A program made the position numbers and the translations under genes. A stretch of DNA of 6,442 nt, taken from assembly GCA_001873165.1 (NCBI GenBank), contig MNYO01000041.1, forward strand, positions 1 through 6,442. Reading direction: 5' to 3'. Source of the DNA: Candidatus Gracilibacteria bacterium CG2_30_37_12 (lineage in GTDB: Bacteria > Patescibacteriota > Gracilibacteria > BD1-5 > UBA2023). Shown one piece after another: positions 1-6,126 of the stretch (its first letter is position 1; the number at the start of each line of letters is the position of its first letter). The notes below the pieces were generated by a model, which saw only the letters and a program-made list of their open reading frames with translations, was not told the DNA's origin and ran no database searches.

Positions 1-204
1 GTACAGATACTTAAATGAAGGACCTCCAAGGTCATTTGGTCTCAGTATGAGAAATATCTCAGAAACTACTTCTGGGAAAAAAATGTTCTTTGGGCAGTCG
101 GATACTTCGTATGTACTGTCTGAGAAGTAAATCACGAAATTATCAAGAAATACGTCGATGAACAATGAAAAGAAGATGTAGAAGGCACTGAAATCGAACT
201 CTAA
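1..204 (+). CDS. tnpA: IS200/IS605 family Y1 transposase TnpA, C-terminal part
   Basis: This is the 3' end of a gene that enters from the left edge; 67 residues in frame 1, ending at UAA. Reading UGA as Gly (codons at 16, 121 and 166) gives a continuous end typical of TnpA: LKGRTSKVIW, then a YFWEKNVLWAVGYF segment, then KKYVDEQ. In this family the last helix carries the nucleophilic tyrosine that attacks single-stranded DNA, with a glutamine four residues on that helps bind the metal; here these are Tyr51 and Gln55 of the visible part. The HUH histidines lie outside the window. The right-end hairpin begins 9 bases after the stop, so no tnpB lies between tnpA and this end. The frame is open, so the copy may be intact, but only about the last third to half is visible. 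Confidence 0.88.
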
Positions 205-212
205 CAAAACTG

Positions 213-249
213 AAAGCCACGTGGCTTTAGCCCGTGGTTTGGAGACCAC
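213..249 (+). mobile_element. Right-end hairpin of the IS200/IS605 element, with bulged T
   Basis: Just after the transposase stop, CCACG (217-221) pairs with CGTGG (233-237) and GGC (223-225) with GCC (230-232) around a TTTA loop. T222 stays unpaired, and flanking AAG/TTT can lengthen the stem. Imperfect subterminal hairpins with an extrahelical T are what TnpA recognises at IS200/IS605 ends (known from IS608). A perfect 16-base palindrome (213-228) and a second hairpin (234-238 with 245-249) overlap it as alternative folds. The exact cleavage point cannot be fixed from one end. Confidence 0.7.
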
Positions 250-257
250 TTAACTTT

Positions 258-806
258 TTACTCTTTTGAAAGAGTTTTTGGGATGATAACTTCCACCGCA
301 GCATAAGTTGCATCTTTTCCTTTGGGGATTCGGATAGAGACAGAATCACCGATTTCTCCTTTTATAAAAGTAACGGCTGCAAGGAGGGTATTATAGGTTT
401 TCCCATCAGCTATTACCTGGAATCGATCTTTATTCTTGGTGAGGATTCCTATTTTTGTTTCATGCTCGATTTCTTCTATAATCTTGTAAGTGATTTTCCC
501 ATCACTTTGAATAATCGCTTTGAGCTTACTTCCTTGGACAAGTTTCGATTTAGAAGCGTAGTTTTGTGGAACTGGGTACATAGCGCCATCCGATCCGAGC
601 ATAGCTTCGCCAGTAAATACTCCTTCTATAATCTTCTCATCTCCGCTTTGATAGTTAGAAAGTCCAGAAGCGTCGAGATAGGCAAGTTCTTTCTTGAGTT
701 CAGTATCATCGCTCATAGTGGCGAGAATTTTTTTCGCTGATATAATAGATTTCTGTGCACTATCGAGAAAGCCTTTGATAGCCATAAGCTTCTTTGGTTC
801 GAGCAT
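258..806 (-). CDS. Conserved CPR hypothetical protein, beta-rich domain
   Basis: 182 residues from ATG at 806 to UAA at 258. The first ~45 residues are helical and charged. The rest alternates short strands and turns: EGVFTGEAMLGSDG, then a PVPQNYASKSKLVQG motif, and later VIADGKTYNTLLAAVTFIKGEIGD. I recall very similar proteins (EGVFDGENMIGPDG, PVPANYASKSKLVEGD) as a frequent CPR hypothetical family, sometimes given a ribosomal L7/L12 name that this sequence does not support. No signal peptide, membrane segment or catalytic motif is visible; the C-terminal part could be a small beta-barrel, which is inference. The frame stays open upstream to 1082, but that stretch crosses a promoter, a terminator and the small gene at 970-1122, so ATG 806 is preferred; it lies about 30 nt after the promoter's -10 box. 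ATG 785 is the alternative. It contains no UGA codon. Confidence 0.8.
   Translation of the reverse strand: MLEPKKLMAIKGFLDSAQKSIISAKKILATMSDDTELKKELAYLDASGLSNYQSGDEKIIEGVFTGEAMLGSDGAMYPVPQNYASKSKLVQGSKLKAIIQSDGKITYKIIEEIEHETKIGILTKNKDRFQVIADGKTYNTLLAAVTFIKGEIGDSVSIRIPKGKDATYAAVEVIIPKTLSKE
261..279 (+). terminator. Possible weak terminator behind the transposase gene
   Basis: CTCTT (261-265) and AAGAG (270-274) form a 5-bp stem with a TTGA loop, followed by five Ts. It would stop plus-strand transcription leaving the IS element, but it lies inside the last codons of the convergent minus-strand gene and the stem is short and AU-rich, so it may be chance. Confidence 0.3.
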
Positions 807-837
807 ATATTTGTATTTATTAAATAGAGTTGCAAAT

Positions 838-866
838 AGTATAATCCATAATGGGTTTTTCTCCAA
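838..866 (-). promoter_or_regulatory. Promoter for the 182-aa hypothetical gene
   Basis: On the minus strand TTGGAG (861-866) is followed after exactly 17 bases by TATACT (838-843), a good -10 box. Start would fall near 831, leaving a ~25-nt leader without Shine-Dalgarno before ATG 806, the same geometry as the other short-leader genes here. Confidence 0.6.
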
Positions 867-916
867 AGAAATGAGTATTGACTCTCTTTGAAAATATGTC
901 TTAGACTCAAGAATGT

Positions 917-945
917 AAAAGACCGCCACAAATGAATGGGCGGTC
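917..945 (-). terminator. Terminator of the 50-aa gene
   Basis: On the minus strand GACCGCC (939-945) pairs with GGCGGTC (921-927), a GC-rich 7-bp stem, followed directly by TTTT. It lies 25 bases beyond the stop at 970. An outer 8-bp repeat (ACTCAAGA 905-912, TCTTGAGT 948-955) brackets the hairpin and T-run; it could form only in read-through RNA. Confidence 0.7.
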
Positions 946-969
946 AATCTTGAGTAAATTCTACACGTT

Positions 970-1122
970 CTAAACGCGAACGTGGGAATTACCCACGGGT
1001 TTGAGCAGAAATTTTGCTCTTCCCGATACTTGCATTGGGGAAAGATTCCTGGTGCTTCCAGGATTTTTTCTCTCCATCTCAAGTACTTGTTGTGTGTTAA
1101 GCTTACTTGCTCTTTTTGTCAT
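970..1122 (-). CDS. Small basic 50-aa protein of unknown function
   Basis: ATG at 1122 to UAG at 970. The start is set by a strong Shine-Dalgarno, AAGGAG (1130-1135 on the minus strand), 7 bases before the ATG. The protein begins MTKRASKLNTQQVLEMERKN and ends LLKPVGNSHVRV. It is rich in Lys and Arg, has no membrane segment or Cys, and I recognise no family; it does not resemble the small ribosomal proteins bL32-bL36. It has its own promoter (1193-1219), a structured leader covering the ribosome-binding site, and its own terminator (917-945), so it is a complete monocistronic unit. A basic, short, translationally controlled product suggests RNA or ribosome binding, which is inference only. It contains no UGA codon. 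It is too short for usual gene-calling cut-offs and could be missed in annotations. Confidence 0.7.
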   Translation of the reverse strand: MTKRASKLNTQQVLEMERKNPGSTRNLSPMQVSGRAKFLLKPVGNSHVRV

Positions 1123-1188
1123 GTTCTTGCTCCTTCTATTTGTTTTCGCTCAATCCTGACAGGATGAGGAGTTCCTTGTGAGAACATG
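1120..1188 (-). promoter_or_regulatory. Leader stem-loop hiding the Shine-Dalgarno and start codon of the 50-aa gene
   Basis: In the minus-strand RNA CATGTTCT at its 5' end (1181-1188) is the exact complement of AGAACATG (1120-1127), which contains the AUG. CTCCT (1167-1171) complements the Shine-Dalgarno AGGAG (1130-1134). Between them ATCCT/AGGAT (1161-1165 with 1153-1157) forms a third stem with a GUC loop. All three stems are nested and compatible. When folded, the start site is closed, as in translational operators, thermometers or riboswitches. The ligand or trigger is unknown. Confidence 0.6.
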
Positions 1189-1192
1189 GGAT

Positions 1193-1219
1193 ATTGTAGT
1201 CAAATTTTTATATTGTCAA
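1193..1219 (-). promoter_or_regulatory. Promoter of the 50-aa gene
   Basis: On the minus strand a perfect TTGACA (1214-1219) is followed after 15 bases by TACAAT (1193-1198). The spacer is short, but both boxes are good. Transcription would begin near 1185-1188, exactly where the 5' arm of the leader hairpin begins. Confidence 0.55.
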
Positions 1220-1225
1220 GAGATT

Positions 1226-1297
1226 TTAAAATAAATCATACTTATTTTTATAATAGAGTCAATATCTGATTGTTTGTTTATCTATCTTGTTTATGAT
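1226..1297 (+). promoter_or_regulatory. Promoter region of the CBS-domain gene (two candidates)
   Basis: Candidate one: TTAAAA (1226-1231), 17 bases, perfect TATAAT (1249-1254). Candidate two: TTGTTT (1270-1275), 16 bases, TATGAT (1292-1297), which puts the -10 box 31 bases before ATG 1328, as in the other short-leader genes. The choice cannot be made by eye. The region lies back to back with the minus-strand promoter at 1193-1219. Confidence 0.45.
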
Positions 1298-1327
1298 AGA
1301 GTAGAGGAAATATTCATATCATATTCT

Positions 1328-2254
1328 ATGATCGTAACAATTCCTATCCCCGCAACTCTACTTCCTATATCGGAAGTTTTCGAAAATAAAATCGTTGATA
1401 ATGATGGTTTTTTTGATGCTATGGAAAAAGGGATAGAAGAACAATTACCGTCTATGCTTTCGAGTATAGAGATTCGTCAGCAAGCTCGTCTGGAGTTACA
1501 AAAACTTTTTGTTGAAATGAAGCAAAAAAAATTTATCCGTTGAGCAACTGAATGGACAGCTCAAGAACAGAAGATTTTCTTTGCACAAGTACAGACTGAG
1601 ATACAAAAGACTCATACGGAAATAGAGAATGCAGGAATCTTGGCTCTGACAAATATGCGCGAAAGAATCCAAACACTCATCAAAGATGAAATCTGGCGTG
1701 AAATCAATGATGATGGGAGAAAATATAATCTCCGAGATGGAAATGGAAATGTTATGATTGCTAATATTCGTGATTATCAACAATTTCTTGAGAAGAGTTT
1801 TCTCACAGCTAATGAAACTCGTATCGTTCCGCTTGATCTCCGATTGACTATTAGTAAATCTGAAACCGTGAAAGAGGCAAAGGAAAAACTTCAAAAGTAC
1901 GACGGAAAATATAATGCTCTTATACTTATGGATGAAACGAATCACCCTATTGGTATCATAAAGACTGATATACTGTATAAATATGATAAAACAGAAAATT
2001 TGACACTTGAGAATATTGACTGTATTTCAGATAAGGAAATATATTGATATTATACAACATCTATTGATACTATGAAGAAGATTATGCAGAAATATGATAT
2101 AAATATCCTCCCCATCATCGATACAAAAAATGGTATACTCATTGGTATATTAACGATCAGTTCACTTAGAAAAAAAGAAGTTCAGTATTATTCTACCGTA
2201 TCTCTTACGAAATTGAATATAGAAGTGTGAATGAAATGAATATCTGGAAAATAA
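1328..2254 (+). CDS. CBS-domain-pair protein with helical N-terminal region
   Basis: 308 residues from ATG 1328 to UAA 2252-2254, continuous only with UGA = Gly at 1541, 2045, 2228 and 2237 (residues 72, 240, 301, 304). Residues 1-150 are mostly charged helix (EKGIEEQLPSML, then RQQARLELQKLFVEMKQKK) and match no family I know. Residues ~165-225 form the first CBS domain (TVKEAKEKLQ, then ALILMDETNHPIGIIKTDIL) and ~235-290 the second (STIDTM-like TSIDTMKKIMQK, then INILPIIDTKNGILIGILT). CBS pairs usually bind adenine nucleotides and control a partner domain or protein; no attached enzyme or channel and no membrane segment is present, so this looks like a soluble sensor or adaptor. A GAGGAAA lies 17 bases before ATG, too far for a normal Shine-Dalgarno; a TTG at 1274 is in frame but less likely. 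Confidence 0.82.
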
Positions 2255-2282
2255 AAAAAGAACCGATCATCGGTTCTTTTTT
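2255..2282 (+). terminator. Terminator of the CBS-domain gene
   Basis: Directly after the UAA, GAACCGA (2260-2266) pairs with TCGGTTC (2270-2276), followed by six Ts; the preceding As lengthen the stem. It is a textbook intrinsic terminator and, being symmetric, could also act on the minus strand. Confidence 0.9.
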
Positions 2283-2297
2283 GGTAATTTGAGAAGG

Positions 2298-2359
2298 AAA
2301 AAATCCGTACATGCGAGGCATATGTCGAAAGAAAGATGCCTATGTACGGATGATTTTTT
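2298..2359 (-). terminator. Long bidirectional terminator hairpin
   Basis: ATCCGTACAT (2303-2312) pairs with ATGTACGGAT (2342-2351), and AGGCAT (2316-2321) with ATGCCT (2336-2341), with a GCG bulge on one side only. Six As at 2298-2303 give a U-run on the minus strand and six Ts at 2354-2359 one on the plus strand. Its likely main job is to end minus-strand RNA from the promoter at 2558-2586 and any read-through from the cyclase operon. Confidence 0.85.
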
Positions 2360-2551
2360 GTTGTGCCTAGAGCTTTCCATCAACTCTTAGATCATATCTA
2401 CTGCAATCCCGTCTTTTTTTCGAGTATGACGAGCTCGTTTCATAGAGAAAAGTATTCTTCTCATATGAGTTTTTATTGTACAAATTTTATTGGAATTTGT
2501 TTTTATTTTTGTGCTTGTGGCAAGATGGATTTACCTCGTTAAGCAGTAGAT
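2298..2551 (-). ncRNA. Candidate small RNA (~250 nt), or carrier of a tiny peptide
   Basis: The stretch between a near-consensus minus-strand promoter (2558-2586) and the strong terminator at 2298-2359 has no convincing protein gene, yet is a complete transcription unit. In the RNA several local hairpins can form: ACAAATT/AATTTGT (stem arms around a CCAATAA loop), GAGAA/UUCUC, the palindrome ACGAGCUCGU, and the terminal stem. One 25-codon ORF (ATG 2464 or 2443 to UAA 2387, MKRARHTRKKDGIAVDMI) lies within it, but lacks a Shine-Dalgarno and the 30-nt promoter spacing used by the other genes. I do not recognise it as 6S, SRP, RNase P RNA or tmRNA. Confidence 0.45.
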
Positions 2552-2557
2552 AAATAT

Positions 2558-2586
2558 AATATAGTATATAAAAAGTTTATTGTCAA
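2558..2586 (-). promoter_or_regulatory. Strong promoter of the candidate small RNA
   Basis: On the minus strand a perfect TTGACA (2581-2586), a 17-base spacer and TATATT (2558-2563). It is the best promoter match in the window. It lies just behind the cyclase stop and has no recognisable protein gene downstream. Confidence 0.7.
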
Positions 2587-2598
2587 ATATTTTAACTT

Positions 2599-2631
2599 AA
2601 AAATAACCTTTTTATTATGCAAGTTATTTTT
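2599..2631 (-). terminator. Possible weak terminator at the end of the cyclase gene
   Basis: AAAAATAAC (2599-2607) and GTTATTTTT (2623-2631) form a 9-bp, nearly all A-U stem that overlaps the UAA stop. The U-run is part of the stem, so termination would be inefficient; the strong hairpin at 2298-2359 would catch read-through. Confidence 0.35.
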
Positions 2632-4720
2632 CTGTTGCTCGATATACTCATTGCCATCATTCTGGAACACCTTCTTCGATAAGTTTTCCACATCGATTGA
2701 TAAAAGTGAGGGATGGAGAATCTGCAAAGTCCTCATACAATTCCTGAAAAATTTTCTTTCCTTCTATGATATCCCCAAGGATGTAAAGTTCTAGTGCCTT
2801 TTCAAATTGCTCAATAAGTTGGAGTTTTTTTGTATCTACTTTCCCTATCTCTCCTACAAGTTCATAGATAAAAACGGGTTTTTCTTTTCATTTTACCTGA
2901 ATACTATCGAGTTTGCGAAATATAAAATATTCCTTCGATTCTTCCATGACACTTTCCCCAACACATATGAGTGTTCCATAGAGTTTATTGATTCCTTCAA
3001 ATCTGGAAGCAGTATTAACAGAATCCCCAAGAGCAGTGTATTCAATCTTTTTTCCCATACTTCCTATATTTCCAACAACTGCGACTCATTTATTGATTCC
3101 CATACGAACGCTTATTTCAAATCCATGATTTTTTTGAAATTGAACATTCAGCTCTTGTATCTTTTTTTGTTGTGCGAGTGCGGATCGGCAGGCGAGAATA
3201 GTTTGCTCTTTTTCATATCCATCAAAGGCTCACCAAAGTGCCATAACTGCATCTCATTCATACTTATTGATAAAACCTTTCTCCTCCATAATAATATCGG
3301 AAACTTCCTTCAAATAGATACTCAAGAAATGCACCAGTTCTTCTGGTTCCATCTTTTCTGATATACTGGTGAATCCCGCGATATCTGAGAAGAAACTCGT
3401 TATATTCATCCGTTTTCCATCCAGTTTTACTTCTTCAAATTTATCGAGAATATTAACTACAAGTTCTTCGGATAAGTACTGAGAAAGGGCTCATTTGAGA
3501 GCACGCTTTCATTTTTCTTCGTGGAAATATTTATACCCTGTTACAAAGACTGTGGTCAATATAACAATGATAATAAGCTGAGTTGGATATACAAGTATTT
3601 TTTGAAAAGTGGCAAAATACCAGATTTCTGCACCAAATAGAATTATAAATCCCACAAGTAAAAAAAAGATCTGATATCCTGGATTTTTTGTATAAAGAGT
3701 AAAAAGTACAAGGAGAAAAGTAAGAGCAATTAATATGACAATCTCTTTCCAACTTTCCATTTCCACGATATATTTTTGATTTAGCACGGTATTTATCATA
3801 TTTGCATGAAGAAGTACTCCATCCTGGATTCCTTGAGGTGTATTGAATCTATCATAAAGTGCAGTTGCCGTAGAACCAATGAGTATGATTTTATTCTTTA
3901 CAAAAAGAGGATTATAATTTCTATTATAAGCATCTACAAATGAAATTTCTTGAAAATGTGATCATTCCGGGAGATAATTAATAAATACATCTCTTGCATT
4001 CATAGAAACATAAGGAACTTGTCTATTTTTTGCATCTCATTTAAATGGATATAATGCACCTCATATTTTTAATGATTTATTTACTTCCTCTGGATGAGAA
4101 TCAAAGTATTTTTGAAGAATTGTAAATGAAAATGCTCTACCTCATTTTTGTTCAGGTATAATACTATAAACTGTTGCATTATGAAGATTTTTTTCTGATT
4201 GAAAATACCCAAATCAAAATGCATTATCTGCAAATTCTTTTATAGGAAAAAGATCTTCATTTGCAGAAAAACCCAAGATAACATTTCCTGCATTTTTAAT
4301 AGATTCTGCAAGACTTTCATCTTCTTCTGATTTTTCGGAAAATAGAACATCTACTCCGATAATAATAGCACCATCCTTCTTGAGATTATCTATGACTTGA
4401 GCATAATAGGATCGTTTAAAATCCTGAAATCTTCCGAGTCAGCCACTATTCGAAAGCGTTTTATTATCAATGGCAACAATAGTGATATTTTTATTCGCTG
4501 TTCTATTATCACCGTATCCGGTAAAAAGAATATTCTTGATACCAAAATTTCATTGTTCTATGAAATTTCTTGTATTTGAATTCATACTCAAGATAGTCAC
4601 TATGCTAATAATCAACACAGAAAGAAATAGTGCGATAATTCTTTTGTCATGAACGATATTTTTGATGTGTATCATATTTGGAAAATGAGGATTATTATTG
4701 AATAAGTTTTTGTAATCCAT
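2624..4720 (-). CDS. CHASE2-domain adenylate cyclase (class III), membrane sensor
   Basis: 698 residues if ATG 4720 is used; 15 in-frame UGA codons read as Gly. One membrane segment (28-46) is followed by an extracytoplasmic CHASE2 domain (~50-315; ITIVAID at 79-85, KNKIILIGSTAT from 275, LLHANMINTVL near 303-313), then three membrane segments (~327-343, 348-364, 375-394). After the helix ALSQYLSEELV comes the cyclase domain (~430-615). Metal-binding aspartates are D446 (FFSDIAGFT) and D490 (NKYEGDAV); adenine-selecting K486 and D566 and transition-state N569 and R573 (LGDSVNTASR) are all present, so it should be active and make cAMP. UGA encodes the conserved glycines at 489 and in ALWGAF. 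The tail ends in WQGVYRATEK, a usual ending for this family. It overlaps fecR by 26 bases; ATG 4675 would remove the overlap. Confidence 0.93.
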
Positions 4721-6038
4721 TGGTAATACTTTCATGAATTTTATCTGCTTCATTGTTAATTTTTTGCACATTTTCTATAGTCATCTTTTTCTTGGCTTCT
4801 TCTAATAAGTTTTTCTCACTGAGCGTTTGTATGAGCGTTTGTTTTGCATTTTCGAGAGTATTATCAAGTTGTTTGATATTCTCTTGCATATTGGCGTCTT
4901 TGAGGGAATTTATCAGATTTTTATCTGCTCCCCGCTGGAGATAATTTTCGAGTTTCTTCTGAAGTCATTCAATATTTCCTGATCCGATTATCGTCATATT
5001 CCAGGAATCATAAAGAGTGGAGCGTGCAAAATCCGTGAGGAGAGTTTGTTTTTTGTCTGCTGGTGCTGTTTTCAGAACAAGATCTCGGAGTTTCATCTTG
5101 GTATCGACGATTTTATCAGTATTATGAAGACCATAGAATTGCTGGTAAATATCCATTAAGTGTTGAGAATTATTTCACTCTTTCATGGAGTTTGCAAATT
5201 GTGTCCATCCAGCAGTATTATCGGTCAGAAGTGTATCGAGAGAAACTTTTGTTTTCTGTAGTCCTATCTCTTGTAAAAACGTATTCATATAATTTTTCTG
5301 TCCTATTTTCGATTCGAATATTTGCTTCTTCAGAGCCTCCATTCTCTGATTGAGATATATGACATCTGCATCATTATTTGCTTTATTCCAGAGTTCGTCG
5401 ATTTTATTCTTGAGAAGGATATTTCTTGTATCGGTATCGAGCAATCATCCAGCAACAACAAATGTACTTCCTGTATGACTACCAATATCTTCGACAGATA
5501 TAGCGTGATCAATAGTATGAATATATTTCCGATCGAGATTGATTTCAAACACTGTTCCACGCACCGCAGCAAGAGCTGTGTCATCATTGAACTGTTCGTG
5601 GAAATAAGAATCTCCGAACATATATTTTACGACATTCGACCAAGTTTTTCAGGATTCTAAGCTGAAGTTAATTTGGATATTTTCATTGGCGGTTTTTGCT
5701 TGCATGGCATTAATCCGAATCGAAGACTTTTCTCCGAGTCGCGTCAAGCTGCCATCTGGCCAGAAAATAGTTGCGAGAGAATTATTTGTCTGGATTCTAT
5801 CACCGATAAGAATAGATGCTTGTTTGTTTTCTCCGACCGCAATAGTAGTGTCTCGAATAATGAGTGTATCACCTTTAGTAGAAAGTACATAGGGATCGAT
5901 TTTTTCAGATACAATAATAGGCGTACTAGAAAAGTCAGAAAAAAGGAGAAATCCTATAATAGCAAGAAGTCCGAGCATTATGAGACTAATAGTATGTTTT
6001 TGGAAAAATCATTCGGATTTTTTTGAAGAATTTTGCAT
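4695..6038 (-). CDS. FecR-domain membrane-anchored protein
   Basis: 447 residues from ATG 6038 to UAA 4695, with UGA = Gly at residues 10, 130, 198, 288 and 358. A short basic cytoplasmic start is followed by one membrane segment (~16-33, LIMLGLLAIIGFLLF). The FecR domain (~45-170) shows the expected order: VLSTKGDTLIIRD, ASILIGDRIQTN, FWPDGSLTRLGEKSSIRI and AAVRGTVFEINL (157-168). Residues ~195-447 are long charged helices, probably coiled coil (NTLENAKQTLIQTLSEKN near the end), with no family I can name. Classical FecR relays TonB-receptor signals to a sigma factor; neither is seen, and this organism type has no TonB outer membrane. Adjacency to a CHASE2-cyclase is a known combination, suggesting a shared envelope-sensing role. 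It is first in the operon, with no Shine-Dalgarno and a ~24-nt leader. Confidence 0.87.
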
Positions 6039-6068
6039 AAAAAATTATGAGAAAAAATATTTTTGGAT

Positions 6069-6098
6069 ATTGTATGTAAAAAGAAGAGAAAATACAAT
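6069..6098. promoter_or_regulatory. Symmetric divergent promoter for fecR-cyclase and the FtsB-like gene
   Basis: ATTGTAT (6069-6075) and ATACAAT (6092-6098) are exact inverted repeats. On the plus strand they give TTGTAT (6070-6075), 17 bases, TACAAT (6093-6098). On the minus strand they give TTGTAT (6092-6097), 17 bases, TACAAT (6069-6074). Each start codon lies about 30 bases beyond its -10 box (ATG 6127 and ATG 6038). RNA polymerase could occupy only one direction at a time. The dyad could also serve as a repressor site. Confidence 0.6.
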
Positions 6099-6126
6099 TT
6101 TTCCGAGCCTTTTCCTTATTTTCTAT

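Noticed and set aside
981..997. CGTGGG/CCCACG hairpin as a second IS200/IS605 end
   Set aside because: It resembles such ends in form, but it lies in the coding region of the small gene, has no transposase beside it and no bulged T.
904..1072. A plus-strand structured RNA formed by a row of hairpins and ending in a T-run
   Set aside because: The minus strand holds a better explanation: a Shine-Dalgarno-led 50-aa gene and its terminator. Several of the hairpins overlap each other and cannot coexist, and no plus-strand promoter was seen in front of them.
809..1082. Long N-terminal extension of the minus-strand gene 258-806 up to ATG 1082
   Set aside because: It reads through a promoter, a GC-rich terminator and the 50-aa gene in another frame, and its composition (Cys, Phe and Trp scattered, no pattern) is not that of the downstream protein.
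1496..1945. Minus-strand ORF of 149 codons opposite the CBS gene
   Set aside because: It is an antisense shadow, rich in Ile, Phe, Ser and Cys, with no start signal; the plus-strand frame codes recognisable CBS domains.
2387..2464. 25-codon minus-strand ORF as a real gene
   Set aside because: It has no Shine-Dalgarno, a hairpin sits directly before its inner ATG, and nothing supports conservation; it is kept only as a note within the candidate RNA.
2807..3361. Plus-strand ORF of 184 codons
   Set aside because: It is the antisense of the cyclase domain, whose catalytic motifs are clear in the minus-strand frame.
5322..5660. Plus-strand ORF of 112 codons and its minus-strand neighbour at 5330-5587
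   Set aside because: Both are shadows of fecR; they match no family and conflict with its continuous frame.
2624..6038. Pseudogenes broken by UGA stops
   Set aside because: The breaks are only UGA, always in frame, at glycine positions, and flank fully conserved motifs; recoding explains all of them without a frameshift.
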